A stretch of DNA of 64,000 nucleotides from Gluconobacter potus (GTDB lineage: Bacteria > Pseudomonadota > Alphaproteobacteria > Acetobacterales > Acetobacteraceae): NCBI RefSeq assembly GCF_015244705.1, contig NZ_JABCQF010000003.1, positions 1-64,000 on the forward strand, in the 5' to 3' direction. The notes beneath the pieces are model-generated. The model saw nothing but the letters and a program-made list of their open reading frames with translations. It did no database searches and was not told the DNA's origin. Made by a program: the position numbers and the translations under genes. Shown one piece after another: positions 54,439 to 63,117 of the stretch; the first letter of the stretch is position 1; the number at the start of each line of letters is the position of its first letter.

Positions 54439-57093
54439 ATGCCAGATCATGACCTGAAAACCCCAGCAGCACCGGCACGGCCGGGGCTGCGTCCGGCTCT
54501 CGGTCTTGTCTGGGGCCTCGGCAGCCTCCTCTCCGCTCCTTCTGCCCTCGCGCAGACCGCTGCGAACACCCTCACCACGCCCTCTGCCACCCAGAACAGC
54601 GCGACGACCGTGACCACGTCCACGACGTCCATCAATGGCGGCGAGAAAATCGAGGTCAAAGCCCATAAACCCGCCAGCGCCGTGCTGGGCGATGCCAAGC
54701 CGATCATGCAGATCCAGGCCGATGAAATCCGCTCTTATGGCGTCGATACCGCAGCGGATCTGCTGACGGCCATTGCGCCGGAAACCCGTTCAGGACGCGG
54801 CGCGACCGGCAACACACCGGTCGTCCTGCTGAACGGCAAGCGCATTTCGGGCATGCAGGAAGTCAATGACCTTCCCTTCGAGGCCATCGCACGGGTCGAG
54901 ATCTTCACCGAGGAAGAGGCCCTGCGCTACGGCTATCCGGCCGACGAGCGCGTGGTGAACATCATCACCGTGAAGCATTTCCGGGCCGTGCGGATGCGGG
55001 CCTATGGCAGCACATCCACCGATGGCGGCGGTGATGATGGCGTTCTGGGCGCCAGCTTCACGAAGCTCTCCGGAGAGCGGCGGATCAATCTGAGTGCGCG
55101 CTATGAGGCACAGGCGCGTCTTCTGGACAGCGACCGCGGCGTCACGCCCCCTTCCGCCAGCAGTCTCTATTCCAATGCAGGCAACGTCACATCCACGGAC
55201 GGCGGCAGTCTCGACCCGGCGCTTGATGCGCTCGTCGGGCAGAGCGTGACATCTGCGGGCGTGCCGTCGCTCGCATCAGGGCAGATCCCGACCCTTCAGG
55301 ATTTCACGACTTATGCCAATGCACCGCATGTCAGTTCAGACGCCTCGGATTACAGCCTTCAGCCAAGAACGCATGAACTGAACCTGAACGGTGTCTATGC
55401 GGACCAGATCTTCAAGGACGTCTCGGCCTCCTTCAACGCCAGCTACACCCACAGCAATTCCGAAAGCCTTCAGGGACCGGCCCGCGGCATCCTGACCCTC
55501 CCGTCCGGCAGCCTGTACTCACCGTTCTCGCAGGACACGCTCCTGTACCGGGACTACACCAACGTCTCCGCGCTTCAGCAGAGGTCTCATACGGATTCCG
55601 TTCATGCCGGGCTGAATTTCAATGGCGACGTGGGGAACTGGAAGTGGAACAGCACCGGAAGTTTCGACCGCTCCACCACCGCGACCAACAGCCAGACCGG
55701 GCTTGATCTGAGCGCCGCCCAGACGGCGCTGACGGAGGGCCTGGTCGGCTTCGATCCGTTCTCGGAAGTGGACCGAAGCTGGCTGAACAGCCGGCTGGTC
55801 AATCAGGGCCATACCACCGGCACGACCGGCAAAATCAGCGGTCTGGTCTCCGGCTCGCTGTTCTCCCTGCCCGCCGGTGATGTCTCGACCAGCATTGCCC
55901 CCACCGGCACCCTGACCGAACAGAACGCGACCTCCATCAGCCAGGGCAAGCTGCAGCGCACCCATATCAGCCGCGATGTCGGCACCCTTCAGATCAACGG
56001 CGACATTCCCATTGCCAATGCGCGCAAGCATGTCCTGTCGTTCCTGGGAAAGCTGGATGCGAACGTCAACGGCGCGGTCAGCCAGGTGTCCCATTTCGGA
56101 ACACTCGGGACGATCGGCGGGGGCGTGACCTGGGAGCCCGTCTCCTGGGTCCAGTTCCCCTTCTCCGTGACCGACCGGACAGAAGCCCCCAGCGCCACCA
56201 GTCTCGTCGCCCCGCAGATCGAGACCCCCAACGTCACGACCTATGACTATGTCACAGGACGCTCCGTGCAGGTGACGACCATCTCAGGCGGCAACCGGAA
56301 CCTGCGCGCGGCGGACCGGCACGAGATCAGCATTGGCACCATCCTTTCCCCGGCTTTTCTCGAAGGAGCCCGGCTGCATGTAAATTATGTCCGGGACCGC
56401 AACCACAACCCGGTCATGAGCCTGCCGACCGCAACGGCGGCCATCGAGGAAGCCTTCCCGGACCGTTACCAGCGCAATTCGGACGGAATTTTGGATGTCG
56501 TCGATATCCGCCCCGTCAATGCGCTCATGGAAAAGCGCAATGAATGGAATGCGACCTTCTCGTTTTCCAGACCGCTCGGGAAGAAACCCGAAGGAAAAGG
56601 CGGCAAACATGGCGCTGGCGGCCGGTATTACATCGTTCTGACGCAGGTCTGGCGCCTCAAGGACACGGTACAGCTCCGGTCGGGCCTGGCGCCAATCGAT
56701 CTGCTCAATGGCGGGACGATTGGCGGCACCGGGGGTCAGCCCCGCCACGAAGTCGAGCTTCAGGGGGGCGTGTTCAAGAACGGCCTGGGTTTCCGTCTCG
56801 TCACCAAATGGCAGTCCGCAACCTCCACCCTCGCCAGCACCCACGCCAACAGCCTGTTCTTCAGCGATCTGGCGACCGTGGATATGACGGCCTTCGCCGA
56901 TCTGGGCGAAATCCCCCGCTGGCAGAACCGGAACTGGGCGAAGAATTTCCGGGTCATGGTCTCGGTCAGCAACCTGTTCAACAGCCGCATCCGTGCCCGC
57001 AACGGCTCGGGCATCACGCCCGCCGGCTATGAACCGGCCTTTCTCGACCCGCTCGGGCGGACCATCTCGTTTTCCATCCGCAAATCGGTTTGA
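54439..57093 (+). CDS. Large TonB-dependent outer-membrane receptor
   Basis: 884 residues. After a short lead, the export signal runs through LRPALGLVWGLGSLLSAPSALAQ. The plug domain has IEVKAHKP, TAADLLTAIAPETRSGRG, NTPVVLLNGKRISGM and VEIFTEEEALRYGYPADERVVNII; the rest is barrel, ending ...RTISFSIRKSV. The plug lacks the siderophore-receptor pattern of the receptor at 35944, and the extended loops are Ser/Thr/Gly-rich. The substrate could be a carbohydrate or other nutrient. Convergent with alr. Confidence 0.85.
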   Translation: MPDHDLKTPAAPARPGLRPALGLVWGLGSLLSAPSALAQTAANTLTTPSATQNSATTVTTSTTSINGGEKIEVKAHKPASAVLGDAKPIMQIQADEIRSYGVDTAADLLTAIAPETRSGRGATGNTPVVLLNGKRISGMQEVNDLPFEAIARVEIFTEEEALRYGYPADERVVNIITVKHFRAVRMRAYGSTSTDGGGDDGVLGASFTKLSGERRINLSARYEAQARLLDSDRGVTPPSASSLYSNAGNVTSTDGGSLDPALDALVGQSVTSAGVPSLASGQIPTLQDFTTYANAPHVSSDASDYSLQPRTHELNLNGVYADQIFKDVSASFNASYTHSNSESLQGPARGILTLPSGSLYSPFSQDTLLYRDYTNVSALQQRSHTDSVHAGLNFNGDVGNWKWNSTGSFDRSTTATNSQTGLDLSAAQTALTEGLVGFDPFSEVDRSWLNSRLVNQGHTTGTTGKISGLVSGSLFSLPAGDVSTSIAPTGTLTEQNATSISQGKLQRTHISRDVGTLQINGDIPIANARKHVLSFLGKLDANVNGAVSQVSHFGTLGTIGGGVTWEPVSWVQFPFSVTDRTEAPSATSLVAPQIETPNVTTYDYVTGRSVQVTTISGGNRNLRAADRHEISIGTILSPAFLEGARLHVNYVRDRNHNPVMSLPTATAAIEEAFPDRYQRNSDGILDVVDIRPVNALMEKRNEWNATFSFSRPLGKKPEGKGGKHGAGGRYYIVLTQVWRLKDTVQLRSGLAPIDLLNGGTIGGTGGQPRHEVELQGGVFKNGLGFRLVTKWQSATSTLASTHANSLFFSDLATVDMTAFADLGEIPRWQNRNWAKNFRVMVSVSNLFNSRIRARNGSGITPAGYEPAFLDPLGRTISFSIRKSV

Positions 57094-57099
57094 CCCGGC

Positions 57100-58203
57100 T
57101 CAGCCACCCGACACATAGACGCGGTGGAAACGGCTTCCCAACGCCGTCAGGACCTCGTAGCCGATCGTCCCTGCCGAGCGCGCCAGCGCATCCACATCCT
57201 GCGCCGGCCCCAGCACCGACAGCACGTCCCCCGCTTTCAGACCGGCAGGCGCATCGGTCAGATCAACGGAAATACTGTCCATCGAAACACGTCCGATGAC
57301 CGGAAGCCGGGTCTGCCCATACCAGACAGCACCCCGCCCCGCCTGGGCCCGGAAGAACCCGTCCGCATAGCCAAGCCCCAGCGTGGCGATCCGTGTGGGC
57401 CTCGTGGCTGTCCAGCCCAGCCCGTACCCGACGCGGTCTCCAGCCTGCACCGTCCGGATCTGCACGATCCGCGCATCGAGCGAAACGACAGGCTTCAGGG
57501 CGCGGCTCCCTTCGAAAGGCGCGATCCCATAAAGGGCGGCACCCGGACGGATCAGTTCAAAATGGTAGTCCGGGCCAAGGAAAATCCCCGAAGAGGCCGC
57601 TAGGGACCGGGGCACGCCCGGAAAGCCGGCGGCCATTTCCACGAAGCGCTTCCGCTGCATCCCGTTGGCGGGATTGTCCGGCGTATCCGCGCAGGCCAGA
57701 TGGCTCATCACCAGTTGCAGGTTCAGCCCCTCAAAAACCGGACGATCCTGAAGGTCCTCGGCAGTCAGGCCAAACCGGGACATCCCCGTATCGAACTGGA
57801 GCGCTGCGGGAAAGGCACAGCCCTTTTCCCCGCAGAGCCGCTGCCAGCTTCGAACCTGTTCAAGATCGTTGAGGACGGGAATCAGGCCATGGGCCTGCAT
57901 GCTGCCTTCACAGCCGGGCATGAAACCGTGCAGCACGAAAATGCGGGCTTCGGGAAGGGTGACTCGCAGGGCGATCCCTTCGTCAAGATGTGCGACAAAG
58001 AATGTCTTTGCGCCGCGGGCCACAAGAACGGGAGCCACCCGATCCGTCCCCAGTCCATAGGCATCGGCTTTGACGACGGCCGCACATTCCGCGCCGGCGC
58101 CAAGAGCGGCAACGAGATCGTAATTCCCGGCGATAGCCTGTAGACTGACGCCCAGCCAGGCTCCGGCCCGTGCAGATGCTTCGTTCTGAAAAACTGTTTG
58201 CAT
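57100..58203 (-). CDS. alr: Alanine racemase
   Basis: 367 residues from the ATG at 58203; an in-frame TTG at 58215 is less likely. The PLP lysine is in AAVVKADAYGLG, and the second active-site region is in LGLGYADGFFRA with SMDSISVDLT after it, the standard Alr order. It interconverts L- and D-alanine for peptidoglycan. It is divergent from the flippase-led operon. Confidence 0.96.
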   Translation of the reverse strand: MQTVFQNEASARAGAWLGVSLQAIAGNYDLVAALGAGAECAAVVKADAYGLGTDRVAPVLVARGAKTFFVAHLDEGIALRVTLPEARIFVLHGFMPGCEGSMQAHGLIPVLNDLEQVRSWQRLCGEKGCAFPAALQFDTGMSRFGLTAEDLQDRPVFEGLNLQLVMSHLACADTPDNPANGMQRKRFVEMAAGFPGVPRSLAASSGIFLGPDYHFELIRPGAALYGIAPFEGSRALKPVVSLDARIVQIRTVQAGDRVGYGLGWTATRPTRIATLGLGYADGFFRAQAGRGAVWYGQTRLPVIGRVSMDSISVDLTDAPAGLKAGDVLSVLGPAQDVDALARSAGTIGYEVLTALGSRFHRVYVSGG

Positions 58204-58439
58204 GTGGCTGCCCAAAAGACTGCAATGCTTTCTTATGGCACTCCAGTCTCATGAAGCAACGGCACGGCCCTCTTTTCACACCGGGCTTTTCACATCAGGA
58301 ATTCTGCGCAACAAGACGCCATGCACTGCATGCGAATGCAATCTTCAGTCACAAAAAGTGAGTTCAGATTTCCGGGGAAACGCCTATTTCTGGTGCCCAA
58401 CGGAGTTAACGGCAAGACTGTCACGAAAGTTTCCATAAA

Positions 58440-59810
58440 TTGATGTCAGACGACTCATCGTCTTCTCAGGCTGTAAGACCAGGTGGTGTCCAGCGTGTCA
58501 TGAGCAATCTGGGCGTTCTTCTGGGAGGACGCGCAGTCAATGCCCCGCTGAGCCTCATCCATATCTGGATGGCGACCCACCTGCTGGGGAGCTACAGCTT
58601 CGGACTCGTCGCGATGATGTATGCCTTCGCGCGAACGATGGGCGACATCGTGGATTTCCAGTCCTGGCAGACCGTTCTGCATTATGGCCTGCGTCCCCTG
58701 ACGCAGGGCGACCGTCGGGGTTTCCAGAAAATCGTCTCCTTCAGTCTGCTGCTGGACAGCTTCGGCGGTCTGCTGGGTTTTGGCGGGGGCGTCCTCATCA
58801 GCCTTCTGGCCATGAATCTTCTGGGCTGGCCGCCTGAGATCCACGTCATCGGCGTCGTCTACTGCATCTCCATCCTTTTCATGGCATCCGCCACTGCAAC
58901 GGGCCTTCTGAGGGTTTTCGACCGGTACGACCTGCTGGCCGTACAGGGCACCGTGGCCACCATCGTCCGCGTGATTGGTACGGCTTCGATGGCTCTGGGC
59001 TGGGCGTCGGTAACGGCGCTTGCCAGTGTCTGGATGGCCGCAGAAGTGACGGCCTGGGGTACGATCTTTTTCATGGCGACCCGCGAGATGTATCGCCGGG
59101 ACCTGATCCGTGGCCTCTTCCATGAAATGCGCGGCATCCTGCCCGAGATCCTGAGCGGACAGTTTTTCCGCACCTATCCGGGGATCTGGCGTTTCGCGCT
59201 GAACACGAACCTCAATTCCACGCTCGCCCTCGCCTTCGGCCATATCGGCACCCTCGTGGTCGGCGCCTTCGTCGGCCCGACGAGCGCCGGCTACTACCGG
59301 ATTGCAAGCCAGATCGCGGCCGGGATCGCCAAGCCCGCGACCCTGATCCAGACGACCGTCTATCCCGAAATGGCCCGGCTGTGGCGCGACAGGGCCATGA
59401 ACCGGCTGTATCGCCTGACGGGTCAGATTGCCCTGATGGCTGGCGGAATCGGAACGGCCCTGCTCCTGCTCACGCTGTTCGCCGGACGTCCGCTCCTGCA
59501 GCTCTATATCGGCCACAAGGGGGCGACAGAAGCCCTTCCCGTCACGCTGTGGCTGCTGGCCGCTGAAGTAGTCACCGTCTGGGGCCTGCCGCTGGAGCCG
59601 CTGCTGTTCACGACGAACCGCTCCGGCGCCGCGATCGGTGCCCGTATTCTGGAATGTACCTTCTTCCTCCCGGCCCTGGTAATGATGGTTCGTCATTACG
59701 GGCTGAGCGGCGTCGGGCCGGCGACATTATGTGGCGTCACCCTTCTGATCACGATCCAGCTTGTCTTCGTGATCCGCACGGCCCGCAGTCCGCAGGGGCT
59801 TGCGGCATGA
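58440..59810 (+). CDS. Polysaccharide/lipid flippase (MATE/Wzx-like)
   Basis: 456 residues with about 12 membrane helices, of the polysaccharide biosynthesis (Wzx/MviN-like) family: NLGVLLGGRAVNAPLSLIHIWM at the start and ASQIAAGIAKPATLIQTTVY in the middle. It would move a lipid-linked sugar or lipid across the inner membrane. First gene of a run with overlaps (ATGA into the next), so it is tied to the transferase, acyl-AMP ligase, ACP and serine palmitoyltransferase. A possible role is translocating a sphingolipid or its head-group precursor; this is inference from context. Confidence 0.8.
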   Translation: MMSDDSSSSQAVRPGGVQRVMSNLGVLLGGRAVNAPLSLIHIWMATHLLGSYSFGLVAMMYAFARTMGDIVDFQSWQTVLHYGLRPLTQGDRRGFQKIVSFSLLLDSFGGLLGFGGGVLISLLAMNLLGWPPEIHVIGVVYCISILFMASATATGLLRVFDRYDLLAVQGTVATIVRVIGTASMALGWASVTALASVWMAAEVTAWGTIFFMATREMYRRDLIRGLFHEMRGILPEILSGQFFRTYPGIWRFALNTNLNSTLALAFGHIGTLVVGAFVGPTSAGYYRIASQIAAGIAKPATLIQTTVYPEMARLWRDRAMNRLYRLTGQIALMAGGIGTALLLLTLFAGRPLLQLYIGHKGATEALPVTLWLLAAEVVTVWGLPLEPLLFTTNRSGAAIGARILECTFFLPALVMMVRHYGLSGVGPATLCGVTLLITIQLVFVIRTARSPQGLAA

Positions 59811-60937
59811 AGGTGGCATTCCCTCTCATCGGCCAGCGTCACCAGACCCTGCACGCCCTGCCCATCGCGCTGGAAGTTTCCGCGCGCCATCCGGACGTTG
59901 CGGTCCATGTCTCGTGCCTGACCGTGAGCCATCTCGAACTGGCACGCTCGCTGGCGACGCTCTATCCGGAAGCCCGGGTGCAATTCGATCTGCTCCCGAT
60001 CTCCCCCAAGCTCCGCCGCCGGATCGAACTGCACGGGCTTCGGGTGGTGGATCGTCTGATCGGGCTTTTCGCCTCCAGGCATTATTTCCGGACCTTCGAT
60101 GCGATCATCGTGCCGGAAGCGACGTCCCTGCAGCTCCGCCACATGGGCGTGCGGCGTCCGAAAATGATCTGGACGGGCCATGGCGCCGGTGACCGCGCGA
60201 TCGGCTTTGCCCGGCATCTCGGAAAGTTCGACTTCCTGCTGGTTCCCGGACGCAAGGTGGAGCAGCGCATGCTGGAAAAGGGCATCATCCGCCCCGGCGC
60301 CTATCATCGCGGCACCTACGCCAAGTTTGATCTCGTGCGACGCATGGATGCGAAACGGCCGAAACTCTTCAACAACAACCGGCCGACGATCCTGTATAAT
60401 CCGCATTTCCTGCGCCGCCTGTCCTCATGGCCGGAAATGGGGCATCAGATCCTGCAGTTCTTTGCCACGCAGGATCGCTACAACCTTGTTTTCGCACCGC
60501 ATTTCCGTCTCTTCGACAATCATCGCGAAGAGGGGGAAGCCCTGAGGCGCCAGTATGGGCATCTGTCGCACATGCTGATCGACCCGGGAAGCCACCGGAG
60601 CATCGACATGACCTATACGATGGGGGCAGACCTCTATCTGGGGGATGTCAGCAGCCAGGTGGCCGAGTTCATGATCCGCCCGCGCCCTTGTCTCTTTCTC
60701 AACGCCCACCATGTCAAATGGCATGGAAATCCGGACTACCAGTTCTGGACGCTGGGGCCAGTGACGGAAAATGTATCGGATCTGGGCTCCAAGATAGAGA
60801 ATGCTTTCGAAACGCATCCTCGTTTTCTTGAGGCACAGCGCCAATATGTATTAGAGACATTCGAAACACTGGGCGATGAGCCCACTGCTCCCGCTGCCGC
60901 GGATGCAATTGTCGATTTTCTGAAAAGGGCTGCCTGA
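59807..60937 (+). CDS. CDP-glycerol glycerophosphotransferase-like/glycosyltransferase
   Basis: 376 residues, starting in the ATGA overlap with the flippase. The fold is GT-B-like. The C-terminal half carries YLGDVSSQVAEFMIRPRPCL, matching the 'D.SS...E' nucleotide-binding motif of CDP-glycerol glycerophosphotransferases (TagB/TagF type), and TILYNPHFLRRLSSW and NLVFAPHFRL supply typical loop histidines. It may add glycerol phosphate or a sugar to a lipid. It overlaps the acyl-AMP ligase start by one base. Confidence 0.7.
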   Translation: MKVAFPLIGQRHQTLHALPIALEVSARHPDVAVHVSCLTVSHLELARSLATLYPEARVQFDLLPISPKLRRRIELHGLRVVDRLIGLFASRHYFRTFDAIIVPEATSLQLRHMGVRRPKMIWTGHGAGDRAIGFARHLGKFDFLLVPGRKVEQRMLEKGIIRPGAYHRGTYAKFDLVRRMDAKRPKLFNNNRPTILYNPHFLRRLSSWPEMGHQILQFFATQDRYNLVFAPHFRLFDNHREEGEALRRQYGHLSHMLIDPGSHRSIDMTYTMGADLYLGDVSSQVAEFMIRPRPCLFLNAHHVKWHGNPDYQFWTLGPVTENVSDLGSKIENAFETHPRFLEAQRQYVLETFETLGDEPTAPAAADAIVDFLKRAA

Positions 60938-62748
60938 TGTCAGGTAATCCAAACGGAGCTAGTCCAGGTTTGACCGAGGCCAACCAGAACCCAACCGCCA
61001 ATCCCGTTCCGACGCCAAGCCGTTCCGGCCTGGAAAGACGTTACGGAGATTTCCCCAGCTTTGCGGCCGCCCTTGATTACGCGGCCCAGGGCGAGAGCGG
61101 ATTCAACATCTATTCCGGCCGGGGGCAGCTTCTCGAGGCATTGCCATACCGTCTGCTGCGCGAGCAGGCCCGTTCCATGGCCTGCCGCCTACTGGGTCTT
61201 GGTCTGGTCCCGGGCGATCGCGTCGCGATCGTGGCGGAAAGCGATGGTGACTTCGCCCGGATCTTCTTCGGCTGCCAGTATGCAGGCCTGGTCCCGGCGC
61301 CGCTCCCCCTGCCGGTCGCCTTCGGCGGACGCGAGGGTTATGTGACGACGCTGCGCGGCATGATCCAGAGCGCCGCAGCCCGCGCCGTTGTGGTGCCTGA
61401 CGTGATCGGAAGCTGGACGGCGGATATTGTGGATGGCCTCGACCTGGTCTTCGGCGGCTCGCCCGCTGACTTGTACCGTCACGCCGAAGCCCGTGTCGAA
61501 CTGCCGGAAATTGCCCCGACAGCCCTGTCCTATCTCCAGTTTTCCTCGGGGAGCACACGCTTTCCGATGGGCGTTTCGGTCACGCAGGCGGCCGGCATGG
61601 CCAATGCCCGCGCCATCGCCCACGACGGTCTTCACGTCTACCCGGCCGAAGACCCGCGCGATGACCGCTGCGTCTCCTGGCTGCCGCTCTATCATGACAT
61701 GGGGCTGGTCGGCTTCTTCCTGACGCCCCTGACGTGCCAGCTTTCCGTCGATCTGCTGCCCACCCGCGAATTCGCGCGTCGTCCGCATGTCTGGCTGGAC
61801 CTGATTTCCCGCAACCGCGGCACGATCGCCTACAGCCCGTCCTTCGGGTACGAACTCTGCGCCCGCCGCAGCGGTCAGGCCGATCTGGACCTGTCGTGCT
61901 GGCGCATTGCCGGCATTGGCGGTGACATGATCCGCCATCATATCCTCGAAGGCTTTGCCGAGCGTTTCGCCTCCAACGGCTTCCGGGCCACCTCTTTCGT
62001 CGCGAGTTACGGCATGGCTGAGGCAACACTCGCCATCAGCTTCGCCCCGCTCAACACCGGCATCCAGACCGACACGATCGATCTGCGCCGCTTGGAGAAG
62101 GACGGTATTGCCGAGCCTTCCAACGATCCGTCCCATCCGCTGCGGACCTTTGTCCTGTGCGGCGAGGCCCTTCCCGATCATCAGATCGAAGTCCGCGACG
62201 CCGCAGGACATGATCTGGCGGACCGGCAGGTTGGCACCGTTTACGTGCGTGGACCGAGTCTCATGTGCGGCTATTTCCGCCGTCCCGATGAGACCGAAGC
62301 CGTCCTCGATGCGGATGGCTGGCTGAACACGGGTGATCTTGGCTATCACCTCAATGGCCAGATCGTCGTCACCGGCCGCGCTAAGGACCTGATCATCATC
62401 AACGGCCGCAATATCTGGCCGCAGGATCTGGAATGGTCCGCCGAAAGCGAGATCCCCACCCTGCGGTCGCGTGACGTGGCCGTCTTCTCCGTGGATGGCG
62501 ACGAAGGCGAGAAGATCGTGGCACTCGTCCAGTGCCGCGCGACCGAGGATGAGAGCCGCAACCAGCTCCGCGACGAGGTCACGAGTCTGTTCCGCCGCCA
62601 GCACGGCGTGGATGTCGACGTCATTCTTGTGCCGCCGCGCACGCTTCCCCAGACCTCGTCCGGCAAGCTGACCCGCGCAAAGGCCAAGACCATGCTGCTC
62701 TCCGGTCAGTTCGAACAGCAGCCAGAAACCACGTCTTCGGTCGCCTGA
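60937..62748 (+). CDS. Fatty acyl-AMP ligase
   Basis: 603 residues of the adenylate-forming family. The phosphate-binding loop is LQFSSGSTRFPMGVSVTQ and the A5-type motif SYGMAEATLAISFAPL, both typical of FAALs rather than acyl-CoA ligases; the C-terminal part has INGRNIWPQDLE and TSSGKLTRAKAK. It activates a fatty acid to acyl-AMP and would load it on the ACP encoded after it. The TGATG overlap ties it to the transferase gene. Confidence 0.88.
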   Translation: MSGNPNGASPGLTEANQNPTANPVPTPSRSGLERRYGDFPSFAAALDYAAQGESGFNIYSGRGQLLEALPYRLLREQARSMACRLLGLGLVPGDRVAIVAESDGDFARIFFGCQYAGLVPAPLPLPVAFGGREGYVTTLRGMIQSAAARAVVVPDVIGSWTADIVDGLDLVFGGSPADLYRHAEARVELPEIAPTALSYLQFSSGSTRFPMGVSVTQAAGMANARAIAHDGLHVYPAEDPRDDRCVSWLPLYHDMGLVGFFLTPLTCQLSVDLLPTREFARRPHVWLDLISRNRGTIAYSPSFGYELCARRSGQADLDLSCWRIAGIGGDMIRHHILEGFAERFASNGFRATSFVASYGMAEATLAISFAPLNTGIQTDTIDLRRLEKDGIAEPSNDPSHPLRTFVLCGEALPDHQIEVRDAAGHDLADRQVGTVYVRGPSLMCGYFRRPDETEAVLDADGWLNTGDLGYHLNGQIVVTGRAKDLIIINGRNIWPQDLEWSAESEIPTLRSRDVAVFSVDGDEGEKIVALVQCRATEDESRNQLRDEVTSLFRRQHGVDVDVILVPPRTLPQTSSGKLTRAKAKTMLLSGQFEQQPETTSSVA

Positions 62749-62750
62749 TC

Positions 62751-62815
62751 CCGAACCGGCTCCATCTGCCCTGCTGCCTGAAAAGGCAAAGGGGTGGCGA
62801 AAGGGGCCGGTTTGG
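62751..62815 (+). ncRNA. Two-tier RNA stem between the acyl-AMP ligase and ACP genes
   Basis: The outer stem pairs 62751-62763 (CCGAACCGGCTCC) with 62803-62815 (GGGGCCGGTTTGG): 13 pairs including two G-U. Inside is TGCCT-GAAA-AGGCA (62775-62788), a perfect five-pair hairpin capped by a GNRA tetraloop. There is no T run, so it is not a terminator. It could be a processing or stabilising element that raises ACP and serine palmitoyltransferase levels relative to the upstream genes. Read directly from sequence; function inferred. Confidence 0.5.
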
Positions 62816-62862
62816 AGCATAAGGCTTGCCCAAGATTGCATAGACACCGAGAGTTGAAGTCC

Positions 62863-63117
62863 ATGACTGACAGCGTCGCCGGTATTTCCGGAATGATCAT
62901 TGAGAAACTGCTTGCTAATCCGAAAGTTCCCCGGGACATCGATGGCAACAGCAAGATTGTCGAAGACCTGGCCTTTGACAGCCTGGCCGTCATGAACTTC
63001 GTCATGGAAATCGAAGACGAACTCGACGTCTCCGTCCCGCTCGACAAGCTGGCCGATATCCGCACTATCAACGACCTTGCCGGCTGCCTGCACACGCTGA
63101 AGGTCGCCCACGCGTGA
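62863..63117 (+). CDS. Dedicated acyl carrier protein
   Basis: 84 residues from the ATG at 62863; the frame reaches 62794 but that stretch covers the RNA structure. The 4'-phosphopantetheine site is Ser40 in AFDSLAVMNFVMEIED, with acidic helix II following. Placed between an acyl-AMP ligase and a serine palmitoyltransferase, it probably carries the acyl chain used by the latter, as shown for ACP-dependent bacterial systems. The stop overlaps the next gene's GTG start. Confidence 0.92.
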   Translation: MTDSVAGISGMIIEKLLANPKVPRDIDGNSKIVEDLAFDSLAVMNFVMEIEDELDVSVPLDKLADIRTINDLAGCLHTLKVAHA

